DNA of 64,000 bases from contig OY755191.1 in NCBI GenBank assembly GCA_963576735.1, positions 6,601,608-6,665,607 on the forward strand, written 5' to 3'. Under the pieces are notes generated by a model. It was not told where the DNA came from. It did no database searches and was given only the letters and a program-made list of their open reading frames with translations. How positions within the stretch are numbered: position 1 is the first letter of the stretch; each line of letters starts with the position of its first letter. Positions 31,644 to 43,239 of the stretch are shown one piece after another. This stretch comes from Bedellia somnulentella. Taxonomy: Eukaryota; Arthropoda; Insecta; Lepidoptera; Bedelliidae. The translations under genes were made by a program, and so were the position numbers.

Positions 31644-32983
31644 CAGACCTGCAAATTTTAACTTTTATTTTCCCCTTTTGGATTTGAATGCTGATCTTGG
31701 GGTATTTTGGTGCGTAGATTACGAATATGTACTTGGTTTTTTTCTATCACCCTCAGTTTTTTGAAAAATCCCTACTTTGTAAAATTGAAAAAAAACACGA
31801 CTTTATTTGAGTATTTATTTTTTATTACAATTAAGAAACAGTTACATGACTTTAAAACATTAAAAATATATTTGGGGGACAATGAAAAAATAAATAAAAA
31901 TATCAAATACTTTTGTGGTATCTTGCTTTTTTTTCACTGAAGCTCCGATTGTGAGATTTTCGCTTGAAATTGCGACTTGCATCATCTCGCTTTAACAGCC
32001 AACAATAGTCTGCCATCATTGTTTTATTCCACTTTCCCTGATAGCGACGTTCCATCTCCTTCAAATCCTGGTGAAATCTTTCGCCTTGCTCTTCACTTAC
32101 AGCTCCCAAGTTATCAGGAAAGTAGTTCAAATGTGAATTAAGGAAATGAAGTTTAATGCTCATCGAACATCCCATTTTTCCGTAATTTTCAATCATTTTC
32201 TCCACAATTTCTTCATAATTTGGGCTTTTGTGGCTTCCTAGGAAATGTCTTACTACTTCCTTAAAAGATTTCCAGGCTTCTAACTCAATTTCACTCAATT
32301 TTTCATCGAAAGCTGTATCTTTCATCAATTTTCTTATGTCCGGACCAACGAATATACCTTCTTTCAGTTTAGCTTCAGAGAGAGACGGAAATATTTGGTG
32401 TAGATATTTAAAACCTTCTCCTTCTTTGTTTAGCGCCTTTACAAATTGTTTTATCATCCCCACTTATCTCTTACACTTTCGCGATGACATTTTTCAAGTG
32501 AGCGTTATGAATTGCACAGAAGTACTGATTTGTAGAAAAAATGATATTGCTATTTATACAAAAAATATATCATCTACCTTCATTAACTCTTTTCTAACGA
32601 TTTAAGTGAATTTTTATAAAAAAAAACATTAAGTCTACTAGAAACGAGGTATTTAGTAAATGACTCAAAAATCCTATTTTTTTTTATAATAAAGGTATGT
32701 CACTTAGTTAATTAAGTTTTATTTAACTAATTTGATATTTATTAGAACTCATTAATTAGTGTCTAATGCATTCAGTGCATTTTTTGTTTAATTCGAATCG
32801 ATTTAAATAAAATATTATTTAAAAACTAGGAAGGCCTAGGTAATTTTGTAAAAATTAAACGATGCTAAATAACTAAAAAACCTGACGTGATGGAATTTTT
32901 TAAATATTTTTCCTGTAATCAGCGCCCCAAAATCTACCCAAATCAATCATCAAAACTGAAAGGGGAAAACCATTGCAGACCTG
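31644..32983 (-). mobile_element. Unassigned TIR DNA transposon with orphan ORF
   Basis: Long imperfect inverted repeats of about 75 bp: the left begins CAGACCTGCAAATTTTAAC..., the right (inverse) CAGGTCTGCAATGG.... Both then share 'ttttcccctttt', 'tttga.tg.tgat.ttggg' and 'ttttggggc'-like blocks. No clear TSD (left flank 'ggataaca', right flank 'taattata'). The ORF at 31903-32463 lies between. The superfamily is not recognised. Confidence 0.6.
31903..32463 (-). CDS. Orphan transposon-borne ORF (FVGPDIRKL / SEEQGERFHQD type)
   Basis: 186 codons from a GTG at 32463 (a stop lies 3 bases upstream; the first ATG is codon 3), so the start is probably truncated. Blocks: FVKALNKEGEGFKYLHQIFP, EGIFVGPDIRKLMKD, AWKSFKEVVRHFLG, SIKLHFLNSHLNYFP, AVSEEQGERFHQDLKEMERR and MMADYCWLLKR. 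The tail is basic. I recall similar multi-copy 'uncharacterised' proteins in arthropods and Hydra; function unknown, presumably the C-terminal part of a transposase since it sits between TIRs. It shares H-x4-H...G-x-[VL]-SEE-x2-E with the fragment at 21239-21433. Confidence 0.6.
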   Translation of the reverse strand: MGMIKQFVKALNKEGEGFKYLHQIFPSLSEAKLKEGIFVGPDIRKLMKDTAFDEKLSEIELEAWKSFKEVVRHFLGSHKSPNYEEIVEKMIENYGKMGCSMSIKLHFLNSHLNYFPDNLGAVSEEQGERFHQDLKEMERRYQGKWNKTMMADYCWLLKRDDASRNFKRKSHNRSFSEKKARYHKSI

Positions 32984-33289
32984 TAATTATATTAATAATA
33001 CGTGGGTACTAACACCTACTTTGTGAGTGAAGTGAGCACAGAAGGGAAGTGAGTGAAGGCAATTTTATGGATACTTACCTGTTTTGTTCTGTGCTTCGCC
33101 TATCACAGATTAAGCGAGGATTATGGGTCGGTCGGGTCAGATTGTTTACTTTCTCTTTGGTTTAGTTATTTGATTTGATCTTTTACAAATGATTTTATCT
33201 TTTTATTGTATTGCACTACTGTGAAATACATTTCATAGGCCGATAACCGACGAAATCAAATATGTGTAGATAACTTTCCCACCCGATTA

Positions 33290-36200
33290 ATGGAGCTAAA
33301 GGTCTGGGTTGAAGGAATACAAAGAATTGTTTGTGGGGTCACGGAAACAACTACTTGTCAGGTCAGAGAAATTTCTTTTTAATTACCACAAATAGTTTAT
33401 TATGTATGTTGTGTGAACTAAATTAGCTTTCTAATTTCATCGTTTTTTTATCTGTTACAGGATGTAGTCTTCGCATTGGCTCATGCTACTGGTAAAGTTG
33501 GACGATTCACTTTAATTGAAAGATGGAGAAATAATGAACGGCTTTTAGCTCCTCAAGAGTTTCCACTGAGGGTAAATAAAAACTTATTCATAAACATCCT
33601 TACAATGTGTCCTAGTATACAACTCTAAGTAAAATATTTATTTACAGATTCTTATGAAATGGGGTGAATACTCTAATGACATACAATTTATTCTAAGAAG
33701 ATCAGATTCAGCAAACAACCAAAAAGTTAATCAAACCCAATCTAGTAATACAAGATCTCCAATCGGAAATGGGTATGTTTTTATAATGTAATGAATACTG
33801 CTACTCCTTATGAGCCACTTAATTTAATATAAATGAATAGTTATACAAGTGTATCTGTGTAGTTTAGACCTTGTTTAGCTAAATGTGTGACTAACAATTG
33901 ATTCTGCTCCAGAACTAACAGCACCAACACATCACCTGGGAATCCTGTAGGAGTAGTGAAGGGAGTTCCACAAACTAAAGCCCCCGAGTCAGAGAGTCCT
34001 GGCCTAAAAGATGTTCCACCTTACAGGTATGGTTACTTTATCATATGTACACACAATACTTACAACCAAAAAGAGGTTAATTAATATTTGATCCACTCTT
34101 GGCATTTAGCAGGCAAAAAGAGAGAGAAAATAAATTCATTTACTCACATATTACCGATAGCCATTGGCCACTGATCACTTAAAAGCCATATTTCTTACTT
34201 TAGTTAGGCAATAGAGCTTTTCTGAGCAAACACTATGCAGGAAAATAGAGCAATATTTTTCAAGCATATCATTTATCTATTTATAAATATGTGAAGCAAA
34301 ATTGCATAGGTGGAGGAGTATGCGTAAAAGTGCATGAAATATGCATAAAACACACTACCATATATTTGCCTGCAAAATATACACTTAAAAATTTTACCAC
34401 AGCCATGCCCGAGTGGATCGGTGACTAGCTTCTCAGTACGGAGGTTGCGGGCTTGATCTCTGCTGAGAGCAACATTTGTGTGATTGTTTTTTAGTCTTGG
34501 GTATTATTTATATGTGTATTATATAATATTAAGTATATTGTTGAGTTAGTACCCACAATACAAGTTCTACTTAGTTTGCGGCTAACTTGATCTGTGTATA
34601 ATATGTCCATATTTATTTATTTATTTTAATTTTATATTAATTGCCTAAGTTTGTGGTCAATTCAAACTAAGAATAGATGAATATTGTTAAGATTATTCTT
34701 CTAAAGCAATAACAAAGTCATGGTTTCAGTAATAAATAGGTAGTTAATTTTTATTCGAATTGATGAGTTCTAGTAGATGTGATAGTCTTGAATAATGCCA
34801 GAATATACAGATGTAAAAAACCCATCTTGATTTTGATAGAAACTATCATCTTTACTAACTGGTAAATAAAATTTCAGGGAGCCCCCACCACCATACCGAT
34901 CGCCACCACCACCTTCCCAAGTCCCACGTAAGTCCCCAAATCCTATCCGAAGCCCTCCAATAATGTCCCCAGTGCCCTTAACAGATGAACCAGTAGAAAG
35001 ATGTCCCGAACCAGTGACATATAATAGCCAATACAAAGAGCTTGTGACTTTGGTAAACTATCAAAGAGAAAAGTTGTCTAACCAGCAAGCAGATCTTATT
35101 AAGGTGAGTTTTAACCATTGAATTATGTGTACAATTTAGTTGACTTCTGAATTCTTACATAAAATTCACCAGTTGAAATCTGACATTTACTAACACTAAA
35201 ATGAAACAGTATGAAATAATCATACATACATACATATACTCACGGCTATAAATCCCTAGAAGGGGTAGCCAGAGCTAAGGAACTAGAAGTTCCTCAGCCA
35301 CTTTTGGAAAGTTGAGTGGGGAAAAGATGGCAAAATAAAGGTTATTGGTGATGGGTCTCCAACCGCATCGCCCAAAATCCCTTAAATCCCCAATACCGTT
35401 AGTCGCCTCTTACGTACACCCACCGGAAAAAATGGGGTAGTGTTATTCTAAGCCGACACTACACAGCAAACCATATTATGAAAAAAATCTGCCTATTAAT
35501 AACAGCTGATGGTTAAATAAATTCTATAATAAAAACAAGCAGTGTCTAGTTTGGACACCTATGCTAGAAATATGAGACCATCATTCAGCCAATAGACAAC
35601 CACTGCTGGACATAAGCCTCCCCTTAAGACTTCCACAATGACAGGTCCTGCACTGCCTTCATCCGTCGGCTTCCTGCGATTTTCACCAAATCGTTTGTCC
35701 ACCTTGGAGCCACGGAAATTTTAGATGATAAGATACAATGCTGAGCCATTGCAATTTTAAGTATATTGCAAGTTAAATTAATAATTGATTCATTGGTATA
35801 CCCAACCCATGACTATCATAAATCAATTTAATTTACAAACTATATTGCACTTATATTAAATTACTTTTTACTATTGCTTTTAGTGATAAAACCTCCTAGT
35901 ATATTTGTACTTTTGGCTTAGTAACTGAAATTTTATAAATATTTCTTTTGTGATGTGCAATTTAGTGTTTTCTATTCTATTACTTATCTCCTTTTACATT
36001 ACAGTTTGATGCTGAAATAGGGTACTGGGAGAACAAAGGTCGCGAGCAAGAGAGACAGGTGGAGTTATTACAACAACAAATAAACTCTGCTGACAACCAG
36101 TTGCGGATTAGCTCAGAACAGGTAACCTAATAATTCTACTTAAATTTTAATATTATTAAAGCAAATGCTGCTGTGTAGTGTCGACTTAGAATAGCACTAC

Positions 36201-39200
36201 CCCATTTCTTCCGGTGGGTGTACGTAAGAGGCGACTAACGGTATTGGGGCTTTTAAGGAATTTTTGGGCGATGCAGTTGGAGACCCATCACCAACAACCT
36301 TTATTCTACCATCTTTTCCCCACTCGCATTTCCAAAAGTGGCTGAGGAATTTCTAATTCCTTAGCTCTGGTTACCCCTTCTGGGGATTTATAGCCGTGAG
36401 TATATGTATGTATGTATTATTAATGCAAAAGCCTATTGACACCATTTTCATATATTTTTTTAGTTCATTAATAGAAATGCCTATACATGCTTACATAATA
36501 TTGACGGCTATAAATCCCTAAAAGGGGTAGCCAGAGCTTCAGAATAAGAAATTCTTCAGAAACCTTTGGAATGTGGGGAAAAGATTGTATAATAATAAAG
36601 GTTTTTGGTGATGGATCTCCCACCGCATCGCTCAAATACCACCTGCTCCAGGAATGCACATCATATAAAAAAAGTTTTTAGTGATGTGATAGTGGTGAAC
36701 ACCCACGGGAAGAAATGGGGTAGTGCCATTTTTAGCCGAAACTACACAGTTAGGGCAGATATAGTATCATCGTTATGATTTTTTCAATATTATTCCTCTA
36801 TTATAGGTGCAAGTGCTAACCTACCTGGAAGAAGAAACGAATATAGTGAAACAAAACGAGAAGACTCTCAAATCGGAAATAGTGTTGGTTCGCTCGAAAC
36901 TGGCCAACTGCGAGACGGAACTGCTGCAATGTAAGAATAAGATTCGGAAGCTCATGGAGGATATACATACCGAACAGCGTCTTATTTCTTCTAGACAACA
37001 GGAGAATAGGTAATTATCAAAAATTTAAAACGTCTTAGTTATTTTTTCTTAACGCATGATACATGGTCAAGGCGTCGTTTAAATATAACTATCATTTGTT
37101 ATATACCATAGACCATAGATTTACAAATTATAGTTTCAAGGCAAATCTTTCATGCTTACTCATACTTCAGTCTTATCAGCTGATGGTTTTTCATTATTGG
37201 CATTCAATGAAATGAACATTAATAATACGAGACAAATAACATAGTTTCCCAAATTGGAACGGTTTGATTAAAATAATCTTGTATTTGCATTACCAAATAT
37301 TCAAAGTCTTGATAATAAAATACCGTTAAATAATAGGAAAATTGGAATTTACATATAGGACCGCTTTCTTAGGGATAACTCTTCAACGTAACGAACCCAC
37401 ATCACCTTACTAGCTGGCATGCTAACTAGTGCTGCCTATGCACAGTGTTCCTAAAGTCCTCGAGACCAAATACTCTTATTTGACTGTATAATTCGATGTA
37501 GTGGGATTTTCGTAGCCAATCACTATCAAACACATGTCGATTATTGATAGTTGCAATTTTGTGAAGCGGAAATTATGATATATTTTTTTTATTTTTGTCA
37601 AACATTGATATCTCTTCATATTGTTGAAGCCTTTCGTATTAAGCACCATATTGAGGCCAAATAAGTAGCATCTATGGTGCTTTGTTTTGAAGAAACAACA
37701 CTAAGACACTCGATAGGTACTCCGTCGTTATAGTGTGCAAAAAATATATAATAAATGGTAACTACAAGTTGGTAGTAAAAGTAATATAAATACATTTGTT
37801 ATGTTCCAGACAAGCCTTAGAACGGTCGATGCTGACGGAGATGGAAAGTTTGCAAAGTCAAATACAACAAGCGAAGCATGCTACTGAAATCAATCACTTG
37901 ACCGCTGAGAATCTTAAACGAGAGGTAGGATTTCTTCTACTACTTGGCGTTAGTTCTTTTTTATTTTACTTTGGTTTTTTTTTGTCTTTGAACATAGTAG
38001 ATATGCTTATACTATATTGACAATATCCGTGGTGTACTGGATTAAATAGGTGACCAGTTTGTGGGTCCAGAAATCACGCATTCGAAAACTACTGAGCGAA
38101 ATATTTATGTGATGTATATGAATGATTGCTGCTTAGTTTTGGATGTTATTGATATGGTTATTGTATATAATTAAATATATTTCTGAGTTAGTATCCCATA
38201 CCACAAATCATTAAATTGTACTTAGTTTAGAATAACTTGATCTAGGTGTCCATATGTATTTACATTACTAAGCTATAGTTGAAATAAAATATTTTTAAAT
38301 TCCTTTTTAACAATTATTACAATTTTCCGAACATTCTCTTCCGATAACGAGATGACTTACAGGCTATGCATAGCCTGCCTGAAGCATTCATATTTATATA
38401 TGTGTTGGAACATAATCAACAGCCTTCTACCTTGAAAAAAAGTATAGAAAATTATTTATTACACATTACAAACAGTAGGTTCTAAAATTTAAATAGAAGT
38501 ATTTACATACATACATATACTCACGGCTATAGATCCCTAGAAGGGGTAGCCAGAGCTAAGGAATAAAAATTCCTCTGCCAGTTTTGGAAATTAAAGTGGG
38601 GAAATGAAAGAAAGTATATCTACTGTATTATTTCAGGTTGGGGTATTGGAGAACGCTATAATGGAAAAGAAGCGGCAAGTGGAGCGTCTAGTTCAGGAAA
38701 TGAAGGAAGCTAATCTTCAAAGTCTGACCGGCAGTATGGATGAGTTGAGGCATCCTTTAGATGGTAATATACATACATACATATACTCACGGCTATAAAT
38801 CCTTTAACGGGGTAGCCAGAGCTTTGGAATGAGAAATTCCTTAGCCACTTTTGGAAGTTGACTGGGGAAAAGATGGTAATAATAAATGCTTTTCGTGACG
38901 GGTCTCCACTGCATCGCCCAAAAAACACTTAAAAAGCCCATATACCATTAGTCCCCTCTTACGATCACCCACGGGTAGAAAGGGGTAGTGTTATTCTAAG
39001 CCGATACTACACGGCAAATATGTGGCATTATAATATATTTTAATTGAAATTTAGTTTTTTGTTGCCAGCAACACAATTAGCTTGTAGCACCACTGTTCCG
39101 CACATGACACATCAGCTCACGCACAACAAATTGACTATGGTACCAATTTGATTATTTATCTGATCTCAGGTCATTTTGTGACGAAATCACAGCTTATTTG

Positions 39201-39618
39201 TACGGAGAAGAGAAGAATAATAACATTGTTCTCATCAAGTTGGTCCCATGATCTCCCTAACAACCTACTTTTTGTTCGTTATCCCTCTTTGTTACATTGT
39301 GTATTTGTACATACATACATATACTCACGACTATAAATCTTTAAAAGGAGTAGCCAGAGCTAAGGAACTAGAAGTTCCTCAGCCACTTTTGGAAAGTTGA
39401 GTGGAGAAAAGATGGCAAAATAAAGGATGTTGATGATAGGTCTCAAACCGCATCGCCCAAAAATCCCTTAAAGGTTTGGAATTTGTATATGTTACTTATT
39501 ATTTTATAAACCAACAGGATTATGCAAAGCCGGTAGTGCTCGTCGAATCATCGGTTCGCCGAGGCAACTAGAAAATGCGGCACCAACCAACAAAAACCCT
39601 CACGGCGTTTGGGTGTAG
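33290..39618 (+). CDS. Rassf8: RASSF7/8-type Ras-association protein, 10 coding exons
   Basis: An N-terminal Ras-association domain protein; family members act at adherens junctions and in growth control. Exons: 33290-33361, 33461-33571, 33648-33772, 33913-34026, 34878-35103, 36005-36121, 36807-37009, 37810-37924, 38637-38763, 39518-39618; all GT-AG, 1311 nt, 436 aa. The RA domain (about 1-80) starts [19 protein letters not shown] and includes [10 protein letters not shown] and LLMKW-like [19 protein letters not shown] Ser/Pro-rich linker follows ([12 protein letters not shown] in exon 5). From residue about 210 there is a long coiled coil rich in E, Q, K and L. The C-terminus [11 protein letters not shown]...NPHGVWV is the family's conserved tail. 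Human RASSF8 is about 420 aa. Introns are heavily SINE-loaded. Confidence 0.93.
34400..34640 (+). mobile_element. SINE-C copy
   Basis: A tRNA-like head 'gcccgagtggatcggtgactagc...ggttgcgggcttgatctc', body 'gagttagtacccacaatacaagttctacttagtttg', and tail 'tgtccatatttatttattta'. In RASSF8 intron 4; a second copy is at 38040-38280. Confidence 0.75.
35221..35468 (-). mobile_element. SINE-A, near full length
   Basis: Antisense, about 248 bp, close to consensus from 'catacatacatatactcacggct' to 'ccgacactacacagc'. RASSF8 intron 5. Confidence 0.85.
36151..36429 (+). mobile_element. SINE-A, full length with TSD
   Basis: Sense copy 36166-36414 flanked by TATTATTAAAGCAAA (36151-36165) and TATTATTAATGCAAA (36415-36429), a 15-bp target-site duplication with one mismatch. 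This defines the family's ends: a 5' start near 'tgctgctgtgtagtgtcg' and a 3' '(tatg)n' tail. RASSF8 intron 6. Confidence 0.88.
36491..36751 (-). mobile_element. SINE-A copy, rearranged
   Basis: Antisense; the 3' half is normal. The middle (36640-36690) is replaced by 'ctgctccaggaatgcacatc' and nearby unrelated sequence. It ends 'gccgaaactacacagt' 56 bases before RASSF8 exon 7. Confidence 0.75.
38040..38280 (+). mobile_element. SINE-C copy, diverged
   Basis: 'gagttagtatcccataccacaaatcattaaattgtacttagttt' and 'taacttgatctaggtgtccatatgtattta' match 34400-34640 in order. RASSF8 intron 8. Confidence 0.65.
38502..38605 (-). mobile_element. SINE-A, truncated, just upstream of exon 9
   Basis: Antisense 3' part only, ending at 'attaaagtgggg', about 32 bases before the 3' splice site of RASSF8 exon 9 (38637). 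Confidence 0.75.
38769..39016 (-). mobile_element. SINE-A, abutting exon 9 donor
   Basis: Antisense, near full length. Its '(taca)n' tail starts within about 6 bases of the exon 9 donor site (exon ends 38763), so it provides most of the intronic 5' splice context. Confidence 0.8.
39309..39472 (-). mobile_element. SINE-A, head-truncated
   Basis: 'catacatacatatactcacgactat' through 'ccgcatcgcccaaaaatccc', ending 46 bases before the last RASSF8 exon. Confidence 0.8.
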
Positions 39619-41825
39619 ACTGACTGACTAATGATTGTAAGAACATGGCTAAGATTATATTTACCTACACGTTTTGAACCAAACACTTCTAACAAATGTT
39701 TCTTAAAATTTAATCGAAGCTTAATATTTGTATTATGTGACTGATGGTGGAATGATTTTGACCTATTTAATCGAGAAGAAACTTTACATATTTCATTATC
39801 ATGCAATAAATTTCGTATATTTTTGCAGGCCATAATCAGCACTGGTTACACTTTCTTAAATTAAGATCTGAGAGTTCTAAGTTATATTATAACTTTCTCG
39901 TATTTTATTTTAGTTAACTGAAAGTCAATCTTAATTTACATCCTTACCTTTAGGTCATTTTCTCTAATATTTGGTCAATGAGAATCCTTAAATAATTTAT
40001 GATTTGGCCAACAGCCGTGGTAGAGTACGGTTGACCCTTTAATTACATTTGAAGTTAAATTCGCTGTCTCTTTTACACTTACACAATTGTACGCATTGGA
40101 TTGAATCAGGCGTTACTTTGAGGAAATCCATAGCAATACAAAAATTAATTATTTATGTCGCTTATTTCCGCTAAATATTATATCTATTTAGCGGAATTAA
40201 GCGTAATAACTAATTAATATTTGTATAGTTCTACATTTCATCTTATTCTAACCGACGAGCTCTTGATATAGTAACGAGCGTGTATAGTATCGTCACGTTA
40301 TCGGTTAGAATGAGATGGCAGTATACGATACTAAGTAAGTGCGTAAGAGATGGCTATTTTACTACGCGATATCTAGTTAAAAGGCTGCTCGTTCTAGCTA
40401 TGCAGATTGTCTTTCGATAAATTTTGATTAACTTGGAGATAAGGTGAGATTGTCTCATGCATAAAATGTCACCATTATCACAAGTGAATTCATATTATTA
40501 TTTTTTACATTTGGGATTAGAGTGTTGTCTATGACGCCCTTAACTACTTCCAGTTTCTATTCAAACTTTTTCTAAGGACCAGTGTTTTCCATAATCTTTG
40601 TGTGTTTGACTAACAATATTTTAATTTAAAATCCTTTTATAATCGGAAAGCCATGTAATGCAGATGAAGAGTTTATATGCTATAAATTATGCATTTTCTT
40701 TTTACATATTTGAAGTTATTGTAATAAAATCTATTTTAGCAATTTATATGAATTTAATGCAATCTCATAATGTTACTAGTGTTACTGGCGCAATTTAGTT
40801 TGTAAGTAGTTTGTGTTCAACTAGTGTCATATTATTTAAAATGATTGTCACAATGTGTGCTTTTATTATATACGATATTAGATATAGTTTTATAGTAGAA
40901 TATGTTTTACCTAAGATGGCCTAACGACATAGATCAAAGTATTAAAGTGTCTTGCCCTATTTTTAAATATATAACATTGTAATTACCAATATTTGAAAAT
41001 GGGAATCAATTGTAATAGTTCTACTCTTATAGATTTAATAGTGAATTATTTTGGGATATTATCTCATAGTATTACGTAGTTATCATACATATTTTGTAAA
41101 GACGTTCATTCATATATTTGTAGCATTGCAATATAACAATGTTTATGGAGTTCTTCGATCAATCATATTTGGATACACTATTGCGAACAACAAAATACCT
41201 TTACAATTTTCAGCATCTTTATTTGGTTATAAAGTTGTGTACAAAAAAAAGACGTGATTCACTGGTAAAAAAACTTCCACTATTATTTTTTTTGCAAAAT
41301 TTTACGATGTAGCTCCTACTTAAATAGTACAAACTAAACTGCTACTTGTGTTTGCAAAATCACCGTGTATAGATAAGTGCTACTGTATTGGATTATATAG
41401 TAGAAAACCCATGACTATCGATACTTAATTTCCCCCTCAGATATGCTTTAGTATTCAATCTCAAGCTCTGTCTTTCCTTCTAGAGTTTTAGCAAAAGCAT
41501 AGCTATTGAATTAGTAGCGCACCCAAAATAAGAAAATGATTGTCTCGTGAGAAATTTTTAGTGTCTATGATTGTATATTATATATGTTTGATCGATGATA
41601 AAGTTATTAATAATCTAGTCGAGAATATGAGCCATTGCAATATATCGTTGTATGAGTACACCTCTCTCGGTGTTTCACAATGAAGGTGTTATATTAAACA
41701 GAGAACCACCGCTTATATTATAGAATCGTTTGTGTCAATATCGATTGCATTTCATCATGTAGTGGATTATTTAGAGTGTACTATATCCTTATATCCAAAA
41801 TAAAATGTTTTATGGAATGAATTGT
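39619..41825 (+). other. RASSF8 3' UTR, about 2.2 kb
   Basis: AT-rich, no ORF of note. A canonical AATAAA at 41799-41804 is followed by a T/G-rich stretch ('ttgtgttgtttttattt'), a good polyA site. It contains a foldback hairpin at 40136-40226 and a shorter inverted pair at 40239-40255/40301-40317. The UTR extent is inference; no transcript data are available here. Confidence 0.6.
40136..40226. repeat. Foldback hairpin in RASSF8 3' UTR
   Basis: Arms of about 41 bp ('..cgcttatttccgctaaata' / 'tatttagcggaattaagcg..') with a 7-8 base loop and about five mismatches. It reads as a MITE or an RNA hairpin in the UTR. Confidence 0.7.
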
Positions 41826-42462
41826 GTTGTTTTTATTTGCTTATTTTAGACATGCATGCTAGTGCGAAATTCTTCTAAGAAAAGTGAAAATAATTAAATG
41901 GAGCGAAACGCATCGTAGCGAAGAGTTTAAGCCTGACATTTGTATTCCGTTCGAACTCCTGTTCCTCCTTCGCCGTTCAAGTGATGGTGACCAAAAGTGA
42001 CACAATGGCCAGGAGCCTTTGGATGATAATCATGATCATAAATCAGAGTTAGTTACTCAATTATAATCATTGTATCACTGACCCGACAGACTTCGTACTA
42101 TCACTTGAAGGATGTCGTCAAACTGAAATATTTAGCTGACCCGTTGATGGTGTCTGTCAAGCGATGAGAAAAAAGGTGATTTTACTATTATTCTCGCAAT
42201 TTTTTCACTTTCTAAATTTTAAGTTTGTAAGTATAGTAGTTTCGTCTGTGCATTGTTTCTGATGCAGTCTTATGATATATGTTACACCCAGTTTTCAAAT
42301 AAATATATACCTATAATGAAAAACTACTTAAAATGTTTAATTTGTAGTCCTTGGAATACATGTTTTATAAGGTGTCAGTCCAATTAATATTGAAAATCTG
42401 AGATATGCATACTAATTTGCATACAAAATCAATCCTGCGTTAGGGATATTTCTATTGCACCT
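41826..42462. other. Spacer, no gene seen
   Basis: Between the RASSF8 polyA site and repeat D copy 2. No ORF, RNA or known repeat is supported by eye. Confidence 0.4.
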
Positions 42463-42823
42463 ATGAACTCCTAGTACTTGCCGAGTAATAAGAATTTTGT
42501 TTAAAATTAGCAACATTTTGCAAAAATAATCGTGTTTTTACCTATATAAAGGGAAAGAGTCACGCCAGGTAGCAAAAAACTACCGTGGTATTAGCCTACT
42601 TAGTGTTGTCGGTAAATTGTATGCTAAGGTATTGATTGAAAGAGTGATGAGAAAATCTGGGATGTACAAGCAGGGTTTAGAAAGGGAATGGGATGTATGG
42701 ATCAAGTCTTTTCCTTAAGGTGCATCACAGAGAAGTTCTTAGCAAAGAACCAAAAAGTGTATTGCACCTTCATTGATCTGGAGAAGGCGTATGATAGGGT
42801 AGTAAGAAAGAATTTGTGGAAGA

Positions 42824-43095
42824 TGTTGTCTAATAAGTATGCTGGGTAGTGTCGGCTTAAAATAGCACTACCTCATTTCTTCCGGCGGGTGTACGTAGGA
42901 GGCGACTAACGGTATTTTGGCTTTTTAAGGGATTTTTGGGCGATGCGGTTGGAGACCCATCACCAACAACCTTTATTTTATCATCTTTTCCCCACGTAAC
43001 TTCCAAAAGTGGCTGAAGAATTTCTAATTCCTTAGCTCTGGCTACCCCTTCTAGGGATTTATAGCCGTGAGTATATGTATGTATGTGTTGTCTAA
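42824..43095 (+). mobile_element. SINE-A inserted in RTE LINE, 10-bp TSD
   Basis: Element 42834-43085, flanked by TGTTGTCTAA (42824-42833, 43086-43095). Sense, nearly full length, with '(tatg)n' tail. The interrupted LINE codons resume directly after the TSD (KMLSKFGLG). Confidence 0.88.
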
Positions 43096-43112
43096 GTTCG
43101 GTTTGGGGAGCC

Positions 43113-43180
43113 AACTTATACGTGCATTGGAGTCACTCTATGAGAACCCTCATAGAGTGACTCCAATGCACGTATAAGTT
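43113..43180. repeat. Perfect 32-bp inverted repeat with 4-base loop
   Basis: AACTTATACGTGCATTGGAG...(32 bases), loop AACC, then the exact inverse. The left arm is normal RTE coding sequence (LIRALESLYE). The right arm is an inverted copy, and the LINE reading resumes about 50 bases later (CVRINGENTDW). Confidence 0.92.
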
Positions 43181-43239
43181 GTATTGTATATATTGCACGT
43201 ATTGTATATATGCACTGGAACGTGCATGTGTAAGAATAA

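Noticed and set aside
34400..34475. Possible tRNA gene
   Set aside because: It is the head of SINE-C: no cloverleaf by eye, and a second repeat copy is at 38040-38280.
42857..43114. 85-codon minus-strand ORF with [13 protein letters not shown]
   Set aside because: This is a translated SINE-A; the same phrase appears wherever SINE-A copies occur.
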